Part shown: in pieces, positions 34,403 through 45,700 of the stretch
How positions within the stretch are numbered: position 1 is the first letter of the stretch
How the letters are laid out: each line of letters begins with the position of its first letter
Assembly (NCBI GenBank): GCA_947044365.1
Contig: OX345636.1
Span: 11,799,809-11,863,808 of the forward strand
Length of the DNA stretch: 64,000 nt
Direction of reading: 5' to 3'
From: Petrosia ficiformis
Taxonomy: Eukaryota > Porifera > Demospongiae > Haplosclerida > Petrosiidae
Position numbers and translations under genes: made by a program
Notes under the pieces: generated by a model
Databases searched by the model: none
Seen by the model: the letters and a program-made list of their open reading frames with translations, nothing else
Told to the model about the DNA's origin: nothing

Positions 34403-37400
34403 TGTGTGTGTGAGTGAGTGAGTGTGTGAGTGAGTAAGTGAGTATACATGTATACAAAGCAAAATGTACATGTACACGTACATGTATCAGGCTTTCATTT
34501 AGAAAATTTGTCAAGGAGGTGCCAACTTGAATTTGAAAGACTTTGGGGGGCAACATACAGGGTTATCGTGGTGTGCATATTGGCAAACAAAGTCCAAGGG
34601 GGGCCACTAACTAGGTGGGCAAATGCCCCAAACCCTCCCCCCCAAATCAAACCCTGTGTATGCATCAATGTTATCAACAGCACTTGTTACTATGGTAACA
34701 TGCCACAATTATATTAAGGATCTTACTGAGTCATGAGTGTTTTGTTGAATATTGAGTCCCAAAATATTATTAGCTAATTTCTTTAAACTTGGAGTCTTAC
34801 CCTAACAAGATAAAGAATAGATATGAAGATGAGACAAAGAGGAGGATATAACCACACCCATTTTTGTGTGCAGATGTACATGTAGTGAAGTCTTCACTGA
34901 AATTATATAACAATAATTGTCATATTGCTGCTCAAACACTTTTTATGGGCCGCAGGGCCATCCCTATAATTATGGTTTCCACGGAGTTGAATCTATACAC
35001 ATACATGTACACTATGTACATGTATGTTTGTGTCACTTATGCGTGTATGCATTGTATATGTAGTTAAGGAAGTTGTTGGGCATGGCACATAAAAGAACGT
35101 GGTGGGCTTGGTCAATTAATGGGCATGGCACATAAAAGAACACGATCTCAAGCTACAGACTAGCAGGAAGATTCAGGAAAAATGTAAAACTACAACTACA
35201 TGTAATACTAATAACTGTTGCATATAGCAGAGAAATACATGTACATGTAGTAATAAAGATGATGCAAGAATCTTTAACAAGTACACCTGTAAGAAAGATG
35301 TTGAGTTTAAGACATGAGGAAGTCATTATTTAGAAACTTGAAAGAGTACATGTACTTCAGTTTCTGTTCACTTAAACTGCAGTTACGCTTACTTCTTCAG
35401 GGTCGAGTTTTTGATTACAAGTACACAAAAAGGTAGAGAGAGACACTAGTGTCACCAGCAATGATTACAACATACATGTACATGTACATGTAGTCATCAC
35501 AAAGCAATTATAGGGATACTTTTTCCTCGATATAAATTTACATGTATCTTGTTTGTTTTTCTATTATTTAAAGAAAGGTGCAACATTAATTAATTATTAG
35601 CGAGCTAAGACAGGTGTAGTACCCTGGTATTTGTACCTGAGAAACTTTCTTGAATGGTTTGTAATGTGCAGTGTCTCGAATGTCCCTCTTTGGATGTGAA
35701 AGAAATAATACCTGATATTAAAAAAATATTACAGCCCATTTATTATATCTTCAGCTCATCATATCATGTACATGTATATTTGTATCATGTACATGTATAT
35801 GTACATGTACAATGTAAAACATACATATACATGTATATATTTACCCTCGCCGCGAAGCATAGGTGGAAGGGTATGGTAATCACATTGTGTGTCTGTTTGT
35901 CTGTCTGTCTGTCTATCTGTGTGTTCGCAAAATCGTCCCGATGTCGCTCATAGGGCTGGGAATCAGCTGAGATTCTGAAACTGATTAACACTAACTTCAT
36001 TGATAATTCAGTGGAAGTAAAAGGTCAATTTTATAATGCAGTAAACTCCTCCCATTTGATGATCAAAAGGCTTCCTGTCACTTCCACATTGTACATTATT
36101 TGCTGTCACATGCTTGAAAAATATATATTTTGGAATAATTAGAATAATTGATATCAAGATTTACAATCGATAATCAGAATAAATTTGAATATCAATTGAT
36201 TAATCATACCAGCACTAGTACATGTATCGTGATTGTGAAGTGCATAAAAACACTTGTGAAATAATCAAACTTATTGTACATGTACATGTATTATACTCAT
36301 ACAATCTGATAGCAATACTAAAGATACACATGTACACATGTAATACCAATAGCTGATCTGATTATCAGGTGCATCACTAGTTTAATACCTTGAGGTCATT
36401 ATGAATAGAGTGACCAATTAATATTCTGTCTTTAAGTATTTGTGATACTTCTTTTTGAACCAGTGAGAAGTCAATAGCTACATGTATGACAAGAAATGAT
36501 ATAAAAATTAGGGCTGGAACGGATACTCAATTATCTGGATAATTATCCACAAACTGAATATCCTGATCTTTTTTATTGTTTGCGGAGAAACCAAACATGT
36601 GGAATCGAACATGTGGAATCGAAATTGCAATAAAATGGTAGTTGATAAGTGTCTTGCTCCATTTTACCAGCTTTTTTGGCTTGTAGAGTGCAGAATGATC
36701 TGTAAAAACACCAATGCTACTTGTATAAACATCTATTGCAGTTCATTACAGCAAAAAGGATGAGGAGGTAATACTGTATATTTTAGTGCAAACAAGTCAT
36801 GAAGTTTCTAGAGCAATTATTTGGGTACCCGACTGGAATTGTGAACGGATATCCAGATTGTAAAAAGGGGATCTGTTCCAGCCATAATAAAAATGATGAA
36901 ATAAATTATAATCATTATTCTTTCAAAACATGAAAGCATGTATATTCACTTCCATATAACAACCCTATATACATGTACTTACGTATGTATGTACTTGTAT
37001 ATGTCAATAAAGTCACTATACAGTACAGTAATTACTCAGTTCTCTCTTTAGGTCATTAACAGCAATAACTCTTTGTTAATTGGCTCAAGATGTATTCCCA
37101 ATGATGCACACACTAACCATTGTTGAAAGCATTTGCCCAATGCTTCAAAACTTATCAAAAACTACATGTACATGTACATGATGTTAATAATTATTGTTAT
37201 ACGATGTGATTAATAATTTCCTCACCATTTCTCAAGTCTTTGGGTGTTATTCCACTATATCTTGTGCGAAAGTTCACTATAGTGTCCATTGGTTTCACAT
37301 ATTTATCATATATCACATTACCATGGTTATTAACAATACTGCATCTTGCTAACATGCTGTACTCACAATGCTTTTGACCACCTCCAACCATTTCACAATC

Positions 37401-38440
37401 CATAGCTATATAGCGACAAGGTCTAAAACATGTGTGCATGTGTGTGTGTGTGTGTGTGTGTGCATGTGTGAGTGTGTGTGTGCATGAATGTACATGTACA
37501 TGTAAACATAATGAAGTATATACATGTACAATGTACATATACATGTACAATATAATAATTGTACATGCATATTAATGAAGAGGTTCATGTACATGTACAT
37601 GTATTTTGGGATGTACATGTGTACTTCACATTTGAAACATAATTACAAGTACCATCCTTAATCTACAAACAGAAGTGTAATGTATGTACATGTACATGTA
37701 CAGTGTACATTGTAATTAGCTACATTATAGTCTTTTTTTTCATTGCTGGTAAAGTACATTGTATTTGGTGTAATACAATAATTAGTAAATGCAATATGGT
37801 ATTGTAATTATACATGTACATGTATGTAATCATGTATGTGCATTTGTAATTGGGCGTAATCGTGCATGATCATAAGCAAAATCATGGATTTCCCTGACCT
37901 GTAACCTTAATCGTAATCACTCACAAAAGATACACATGTACATGTATGGGTGGGTAATCATAATCATAATCATAATCATAATCATGCTGTTCCCAAACCT
38001 TGTCAGAGTACAGACCAGCAAGATAAAAGCAGTTTGTAGAAACTACAACGAATAGCTGTTTTAATTGGAGTACACAAAGTAAGAAAACAAGTAAATATAA
38101 TAGGCTGCCGGTTTTCAGGCATGAGAAAATCAGCATTGATTATGTAATGGTCACTACAAAGCAATCATAGAGATAATTTACATGTATCTCCTTATATCTT
38201 GTTATAGCTTGTTTTATAAGATGAATATTTGAATTGGAATGCATATCTTTTACTTCTTCTAACCTTGTATCTTGTCCAGCTAATATATTTTCCTGTGTTG
38301 AGCAGAGCTTTGAGTAATGACTAGCTGTTTGTTGCCTAGCAACTATTTGCCCACTTACAATCTTAACATCAGCATCATCAAACCAAAAATCATCCCTTTA
38401 GATATGCAGAGAGAGGAAGGGGAGGAAGGGGGGGGGGGGG

Positions 38441-38498
<58 letters not shown>

Positions 38499-40120
38499 TG
38501 TTTGTAATTAACTGTGTACATGATTAAGTTGTACTCAATTAAAAGATTTACAGATAGATATCTGAAACTATTAACCCCACATACATGTACATGTAGCATT
38601 AGGATTCGTTTTTGACCTGGGGTGGGGCATTTGAACTGCACAAGCTACATGTATGAAATGAACAATTTTAAATTAAGAGTTGGTCTGAAAATAAGAGTTT
38701 TAATGAAATACATGTATTTCATACTCTTTGTCTTCTTCAGTGGGGGTTTGATCTTCACCAACAGCCTAAGGGTCGGGACTTAATTATTTTAGTGGTCGTA
38801 TCTCCTCACTTAACTGAGAGGGTATGGCATGTATGCAGTGGATGTGAAAAGGGGACTTAACACTTACGTGAGAGATTGGGGCATGTACATGTATGTACAT
38901 GTATGTATTAGTGCTGTTTAAAAGAATTGAACCTTCGTTTCTTTGATGTGCTTTTGGAGCTAAATTTTTCCCTTCTACATTGTAATTACGCTTTGCTATC
39001 ATCCTCGTTTTAATGTTTACACATACATGTAGTCATGTATGTGTACATGTATAAACCTGCACAATCTAAAATTAAATATGTTGTAATGTGGACATGTTCC
39101 AGAAACTGAGCTACATGTATGTAAGCCTGCATTGCTTCCTGCTTTCTCAGTCCAACAATGCTAAATCCAAGTAGAAACAGCACAAGATTATAGTACATAA
39201 GTAATTGCTGAAATTTACAAGCTCTACATGTAATATGGTACATGTACATGTAAATATACATGTACATTGTACATGTACATGAAAATACATGTACAGCATA
39301 CTCACTTTTTAAATCTCTTTATTGGGTGATAATCATTAGTCATTAACTTATCAGAAGATATGTTTTCAAATCTCGTCTCTATTTGAGAATTTTGTACATG
39401 TATCTGCGTACCACCCAATGGATGTATTGCTTCCTGAACTATATTTGTTGAATCTTTACATTGATTAGTCAAATTGTCAACAGGCTCTCTCTTTCGTTTT
39501 CTAGTGTCATATTTAGAAGATTTGGACACTTGAGAACTATCTGTTGAGCATTCTACATCTTTATGCTCATGAGTCGATTTTTCAACAGGCTCTCTCTTTT
39601 GTTTTCTAATATCAGATTTAAACATTTCAGAACCTTTCACTAACAAACTGGCCCCAGAAATACAGCTGCTATCAAATGGCTTCTTGTTGCTATTACATGT
39701 AGATACAGGACTCTGATATATCTTTCTAGAAGTGTCAGTTCCATCGCTTCTATCTGATTTAGTAGTTTTCATATTCTCTCTTTTTCTTGAATTAGAGTCT
39801 TTTTTCGCTTTCTTTGTCTTCTTGAAGCTGTTACTAGCTGTTTGAAATAATTCATTTATAGATCCATTCTCAGTACAAGCTGTTTTCTCTTTTTCTTGAC
39901 TCCCAGTTCTAGAAGCAGAAATATCAGAGGTCATGTGACACTTTGATCTCTTTCTTGCCCCTCTAGGTCTTTCCTGAGCTGTCTGACTATCTTTCTTCCT
40001 CAATTTCACACTTACTGAAACTGTTCCTTTATTTGTCTTTTTATTTTGAATCACTCCTTTTTTAAACTACAACGGTGAAAATAATTGTTATCATTAGTAC
40101 GTATATAACATGCTGAATTC

Positions 40121-40176
<56 letters not shown>

Positions 40177-42084
40177 TGTATACATGTGTACATGTATTTG
40201 TAGAAGCTGCTCAGCACGTACTTGTATAAATAGGTGAGATGTGATTTTAAGGAATGTCTACAGTGTTCTGCCCAGGATATTTAGAATGGTGATTGGATTC
40301 TACATGCATTTAGTGCTGTTTATCAAGTATATACTTAATTCTGTCTCAGTAGCCTATATATGTACATGTATTATCTGAGAGGTGGTTAATTTATCTAAGA
40401 GGTGGTTAATTCATCTGAGAGGTGGTTATTCCTGACCAGTGCCGACCAGTGTGGGCAGAACACTGGTCTAACAATGAGAGGAGAAGTCAAAAAGTATTAG
40501 CAGACCAAAATCATGCGATAAAATTATTATAATCTACATGTATGTGATATATCGCATTATAATAAGTTGTTAAAACAAAAGAGTTGGTCACATTACAAGT
40601 CAGAACATTTATTTCAGTGTTGCATCAATAGAATGCTATTCCCTGGTCTCTCCCTCCCTCCCTCGCTTCCTCCCCTCCTCCTCCCTTTCTCCTGCCCAGT
40701 ATAGTTTAATGACATAAGGTGAATTTAATACACGATTAAACTACATGTTGTATATCTCAATAATGAAGCGAAATATTTGACATACACAAAAACAAACAGG
40801 AAGGATAATTGGTAAAAAGATTGTTGTTATGAACAATATTCTGAGATCAAAGTGAACATGAATGATGACCTTTAGTACCTTTTCATTACCAATAGATTGT
40901 AAGGATTTTGATAATTTTGAAGACCAAGGTCCTACAGTTTTTCCTGTGCTTTGATGTGGTTTTTTGTCTATTTTATTTGCTTGTTCCTTTAGTTGCAATT
41001 CCTGCAGAAATAAATTAAAACTAAAATCAATTTTCAAACGATTCTTATAACATGCAGAACTTGATTCAAACTAGAGCAACCATAATGATTAACATCTTCT
41101 ATATTACATGTATGTCACGATATAACGATCGAATTATTAAAGAATCATATCATTATAATCTGTGATAATGAAATGTGTAGATAAAGTTTCTGCACACATG
41201 CATAGGGGAATTACTGGTACCCATCACTTTATCAGATAGTGTGGTTACCATGGCAATTGAACCCATATATGGCACACAAACATGCCTTTAAGATTATGTG
41301 TTTATGATGAGCTCAGTTTAACTTTTAAATTGCAGAAACCATGTCTCATCCTAGTCAGGCATGGCCTGACCCTTACGAAAGTCGGAGAGTCAGGACCAGT
41401 ATGGTAACAGATTTTGTGTCGGCGGGTGGGGCTGGTTGCCTGAGATGATCAAGAGTGCAGCTAAACAATCTAATAAAGCAAAGAGTGTATCTATTACCTC
41501 ATCTTTCATGGTGGCAGTCAGAGGTGTGACTACTATAACAATAGATGAAAGTCAATCATATCGAAAGAAGACAGGTAGACGCCCATAGCAGAAGGATTTT
41601 CCATATCCCGGTCATAGAACTGCAAACACGTCATTACCTCGAATTATTCATGTGTTGCTATTGCAATTTAATGACATTTTTTGACATCACTTTTCTGTGC
41701 CACAGAAAATGCAGCCAACATAAAAACTGTTACCGTACTAGTCCTAACCCTCTGCTTTTCGCAAGGGTCAGGCCACGCCTGACTAGTCTCATCCCTCACC
41801 CCAAGGGCGCAAGATTGCCTTTGAGTTCAGTAGAGCAATATTCTGGGAAATTTCATCTGGTACTGTGTATACAGATTTAAATATACATCTCAAAAAGAAT
41901 ACTGAGCTTTTCCTATAATAGTCTCGTTCCCAGACTGGAGAACGAGACTATTCCTACATAGTCTACATGTACATTATGAAAGGCTTTAAAATTTATATTA
42001 TGATATTACCTTTTGTAATGCTATCCAGTTTGGAGACACAACGTTTCTTTTGTTACCATAGTTTTTTCTTCTCTCTGCCTCCAT
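33186..42084 (-). CDS. REXO4: REXO4-like DEDDh RNA exonuclease
   Basis: Nine minus-strand exons join in phase: 42084-42010, 41001-40879, 40066-39306, 37422-37226, 36477-36389, 35711-35637, 34801-34727, 34359-34249 and 33302-33186. They give about 540 residues. The N-terminus has SPNWIALQK, the NWKALQ-type motif of REXO4. Residues 67-319 are a Lys/Ser-rich basic region. The 3'-5' exonuclease domain spans about 324-500, with Exo[10 protein letters not shown] (D328, E330), Exo[10 protein letters not shown] (D413) and ExoIII HDSVEDA (H463, D468), all catalytic positions present. A Lys/Arg-rich tail follows. The family trims structured RNA and is tied to ribosome biogenesis in the nucleolus (family knowledge). 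The gene starts head to head with BDP1. Human REXO4 is about 420 residues; the extra length is the basic linker. The weakest border is the GTACC donor after 34249. Confidence 0.88.
33380..33580. repeat. Dispersed repeat in REXO4 last intron
   Basis: Words such as CACAGTTCTCTCTT, AACAGCATTAACTCTTTGT, CACACACTAAC and ACTTCAAAACGTAT recur in the same order at 37035-37160, in another REXO4 intron. It is probably a MITE or solo repeat. Confidence 0.55.
33800..33995. repeat. TACAGTTTGTAATG minisatellite
   Basis: Degenerate repeats of TGTACAGTTTGTAATGTACA mixed with ACATGTACATGT hexamers generate long false minus-strand frames. Confidence 0.8.
34360..34440. repeat. (TG)n tract at an intron 3' end
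   Basis: On the minus strand this is a (CA)n run that abuts the acceptor CACACAG of the REXO4 exon at 34359, so the branch/polypyrimidine region is replaced by CA repeats. Confidence 0.85.
34935..35530. mobile_element. MITE family with CATCCCTATGATTGCTTT termini, copy 3
   Basis: It starts TTTATGGGCCGCAGGGCCAT and ends ACAAAGCAATTATAGGGATA. The GGCATGGCACATAAAAGAAC block occurs twice, and ACATGT hexamers interrupt it at several places. Confidence 0.6.
35842..36260. repeat. CCCTCGCCGCGAAGC-type repeat
   Basis: It begins TACCCTCGCCGCGAAGCATA and has a TGTCTGTTTGTCTG tract, then ...TTCGCAAAAT. The same head occurs at 60754-60830. The 3' part resembles 19740-19960 in inverse order. No coding frame is seen. 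Confidence 0.55.
38400..38495. repeat. Poly-purine (G)n(GA)n tract
   Basis: A G-run followed by about 25 GA dinucleotides lies in an intron of REXO4. On the transcribed strand it is a polypyrimidine run. It is a candidate H-DNA or triplex sequence. Confidence 0.9.
40114..40175. repeat. (ATT)n microsatellite
   Basis: About 20 ATT units sit close upstream (in REXO4 sense) of the large basic exon. Confidence 0.95.
41351..41785. mobile_element. hAT-like MITE with ~54-bp terminal inverted repeats in REXO4 intron 1
   Basis: The left end CTAGTCAGGCATGGCCTGAC matches the right end (CTAGTCAGGCGTGGCCTGAC on the other strand), and similarity continues for about 54 bp on each side. TCTCATC(C) flanks both ends, consistent with a 7-8 bp target duplication. 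Confidence 0.8.
41918..41951. repeat. Short hairpin AATAGTCTCGTT/AACGAGACTATT
   Basis: Twelve-bp arms surround a CCCAGACTGGAG-like loop near the REXO4 5' end. It could be a MITE relic. Confidence 0.7.
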
Positions 42085-42782
42085 GTCAAGTTGTCAACTC
42101 GTCAAGAGGATTCACGTGTGCAGTGTGCACTGCAGCCAAACATATAACCACGCCCACAAACACGCCCTGCACAGACTAAAAAGCTTAAAGTTGAGAAAAC
42201 GGAAAGCTCTCCTTCTCTTTTAAGCTTTTCTTTCTCCTTAATGTGTAGCAGTAATGATTATGTTTCAAAATATTCATTGATAAGTACATGGAATGATAGA
42301 TAGTCATAAAGAAGATTATTTAATAGCTTACAGATACCACACCTACAAGTGGAATTAATTAGAATATAAATAAAACAACGAGCACACAACGACATCATGT
42401 TGGAACATTTTACCTGTATTTCTTTGACAGTTTGGTAACTCTGTATCCACAAAGCGAAGGTAAATTGTCTTGTTTATTAAAATATGTTAAACTACTTGTC
42501 TACATGGCAAAATGTATATTGCACCACATTCTCAGGTATTTCAAATGATGATTGATTGTGCAATCCTTATTATGTTATATATATATATATTTAGTTAGTA
42601 TATCAAAACATTTACCATTTGCTAGGAGTATAGTTAGTCATGTCTATCTTGTAGCTAAAGATTGTCACATTATGTGGCTCTTTTTGAGAGTGTGGGAGTT
42701 TAGCTGAACAAAATAATTTATTATTGTCTCAGTCTTCAAATTGTATAAATTATATATTATAATAATTGTATACATATATATT
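42085..42782. promoter_or_regulatory. Shared head-to-head promoter region of REXO4 and BDP1
   Basis: The two start codons face away from each other across about 700 bp. Close to REXO4 are CACGTGTGCAGTGTGCACTG and CCACGCCCAC, a GC-box-like word. An AAAAGCTTAAA/TTTAAGCTTTT inverted repeat lies at about 42178-42231. The rest is AT-rich. That it works in both directions is inferred from layout only. Confidence 0.45.
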
Positions 42783-45700
42783 ATGGAGTTCTTGGAGTTT
42801 TATTCTTCTCCCTCTCTCTCTCCTGGCTCATCTTCACCATCCCCTCCTCATTCTCCAACTCCTTCTCTCCCTTCATCAATCTCCCGTTCACCCTCTCCCT
42901 TGCACCTTCCACAGATGCCTGTACGGAAATTTCGACCAAATTTAAGTGCATCAAGAGATAAAAAATCAACAAGTGGACTGACAAAACCACCTTCTCTACC
43001 TCCTACTTCAATTACAAAACCCTCAAACACTTGTCACTTACCAGTTCAGGAATTTAGGAAAGAGAGCAGTTCTAGTGAAGATGGTGGAGATGTTATATCC
43101 CAGCCATTGAACTCACCTACTGTAAAAGATCATTGTAAAACTTTAGATACACCTGTGGAAGTGCCTACGAATCTTCCAGACACTTATTCCTCTAATCATA
43201 CTGATCCTCATTCCCAGACTAGCACTTCTCAACATCAGTCTGAGGGTACTACTAACTTGCAAACAGAGACTAATGAAGTATTGACAACTTCGGACCTTCC
43301 ACTAGAAACTGATAATACTAAATATGGCATCCATCACAAAGGTGGCACTGTTATACCTAAAAGAACAGGAAAGATGGTAAGAAAAAAGATTGCGCCACGT
43401 GTGTTACTGGGAGGAAGAAGAAAGAAACAATCTGAAGATAAAAATGGTGGTATAAAAGAAGGATTGGATCAACAGAGGACTGAAGAACTAGAAAGTACGG
43501 GAGATAAGAATGAAGGAATACCCAGAACTAGTGCAGTACCTAAGAATGTTTCACTGCCATCAGATGAGTCTACTTGTGATAAATCTTCTGACCCTTCTTC
43601 AATATTACAGGACCCAGTTAGTACAATTTCATCAGAACCACATAGAACAGATGATGATACATCACATATAGAATCTAACTATGGGTCTGAAATTATCAAA
43701 ACCCCATCTAAGCAAATTGGTCAGCAGCCTATAGTATTTGAAAGTCCTCCGATTATTAGCCATGTACTGGAAATACCAACTGCAGGTTCAGATTTGCGGT
43801 GTGAGGATATTCACGATAGTATTGATTGCACAACTGATAATGATATTCACGAGCAAAGGGACCACTCAAATAGTGTTAATCATAATCAACCATCTCCCAA
43901 GCAACTAAGTTGTCATGGTAACAATAATTCTCATGGTATGCAACAACTGTCAGAAAATAATGAAGGTGGTATTGAAGTGATGAGTACGCCTGTGCCAACT
44001 GGTGATGGTGATGGATGTGATAAGGAGTGCTCAAGAGTTAATACTTCAAAAAGAAAGGTACATGTACGTGTACATGTATATGTACAGTTGTACATATATA
44101 TATATATATATACATGTATATAATAATTATTTCTAGAATGTACACATATGGTCTATTGCTGAAATATAATCCCTAGCATGAGGGCAACATACATGTACAT
44201 GTACAATGTACCTGAGAACGCAGGATTATATGTCAGTAAAATAGATTACATGCATGAGCATTCTATGAGTGATTAATAGCCTGTGTGTCTGCTGTGTCAT
44301 TAGTTGTACATGTACATAATACTATTACCATAGTTACAGAATCTTCAAGAAACTGGAAAGTTATAAACCAGTCTATCACCTCCAACACATAATAACATGG
44401 TAACAAGCTATAATTTAATGTACAGTATTCCTTGATAAAAGGTTGTTTATTATACATGTAGTTTTCTGGTAGCAAAAGCGTACATAGAAACACAACTCAT
44501 CTTGAAGGCTATTACTGTCGAATCACAGCTTGAAATGAAGTACACTTGAAGTAAGGCTGTTACAACAATGAGCTGGCTCTAAGCTTTCTGCCATGACTGT
44601 CAATTTCTAGCTCAATCTATTATTTCATGCACGTGATTGAAGCCACAAAATTGCTTTAAAAAGGATTTTAAGCAAGCTCTTCTTATACTAGGAACTACAT
44701 GTATGTACTCTTGCTAGGACTGGAGTGTAAGTTGTAACACACACACACACACACACATAAGTATTAATGATGTTCTCATATTGCTTTGACAAACATTAAG
44801 TATGTATCTATTAGCTCATTTATGTTTTTTAGAGGAACAGTTCAAGTTCAACTGATGATCATACTATTATAACTAAACGGAAGAAGTCATCACCACAGGA
44901 TAATGGGCGTGGCAAGTCCAATCAGTTTCGTGAAGCCCCGGATCGTGCAACGATGACAATGCAAGACCTTATTTACTATAATCCATCGTCAAACCCAATG
45001 AGGTACATGTAGGTACATGTGCAGTATACATGTATGTCAATAAAAAGTCACCATACAGTACAGTAATTACTCAGTAGTTTTATTATCATACTACAGTAGT
45101 TCAACAGTAGTTTCAACAGTAGTTTCAACAGTAAATGCTATACTTGTCGAATCAACACCACAGTAGTGAGACAGTAATTACTATGCTATACTGACAGAAT
45201 TAAGGTAAATACTGTTACTGTATGGTGACGTTTTATTGACATATACTGTATGATATTTGTGTACATATACATGTACATGTACATGTACATCACATATACA
45301 TCATACATGTATATACATGTACATGTACATTTTCTCCATATTGTATTACTGTAATTCCTCATCAGGTATAGGTATAGGTACATGTACATGTATGTGTATG
45401 CATATTATATACATACACATGTACACATACATGTACCTATACCTATACCTCAATGGGTTTGATGAGGGATTATAGCAATACAATATGTACATGTACATGT
45501 ACATTTACATGTAGGTGCATATATTATGTGTTGCAATTTTAGTTAACTAAAACCTCTTTAATTAGGAAGTATGAGTTTTAATTGACTATAACTAAATAAC
45601 AAGTCTATTGTAATAACTATAACTAACTAACTAAAATGAAATTGTCTAACAATGGGCACTATTGGTTAGTTAACTAAAACTAAAAGCCTTTTAGTAAGCC

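Noticed and set aside
41545..41880. 111-codon plus-strand frame over the MITE in REXO4 intron 1
   Set aside because: It runs through the element terminus and the target duplication, with no recognisable domain.
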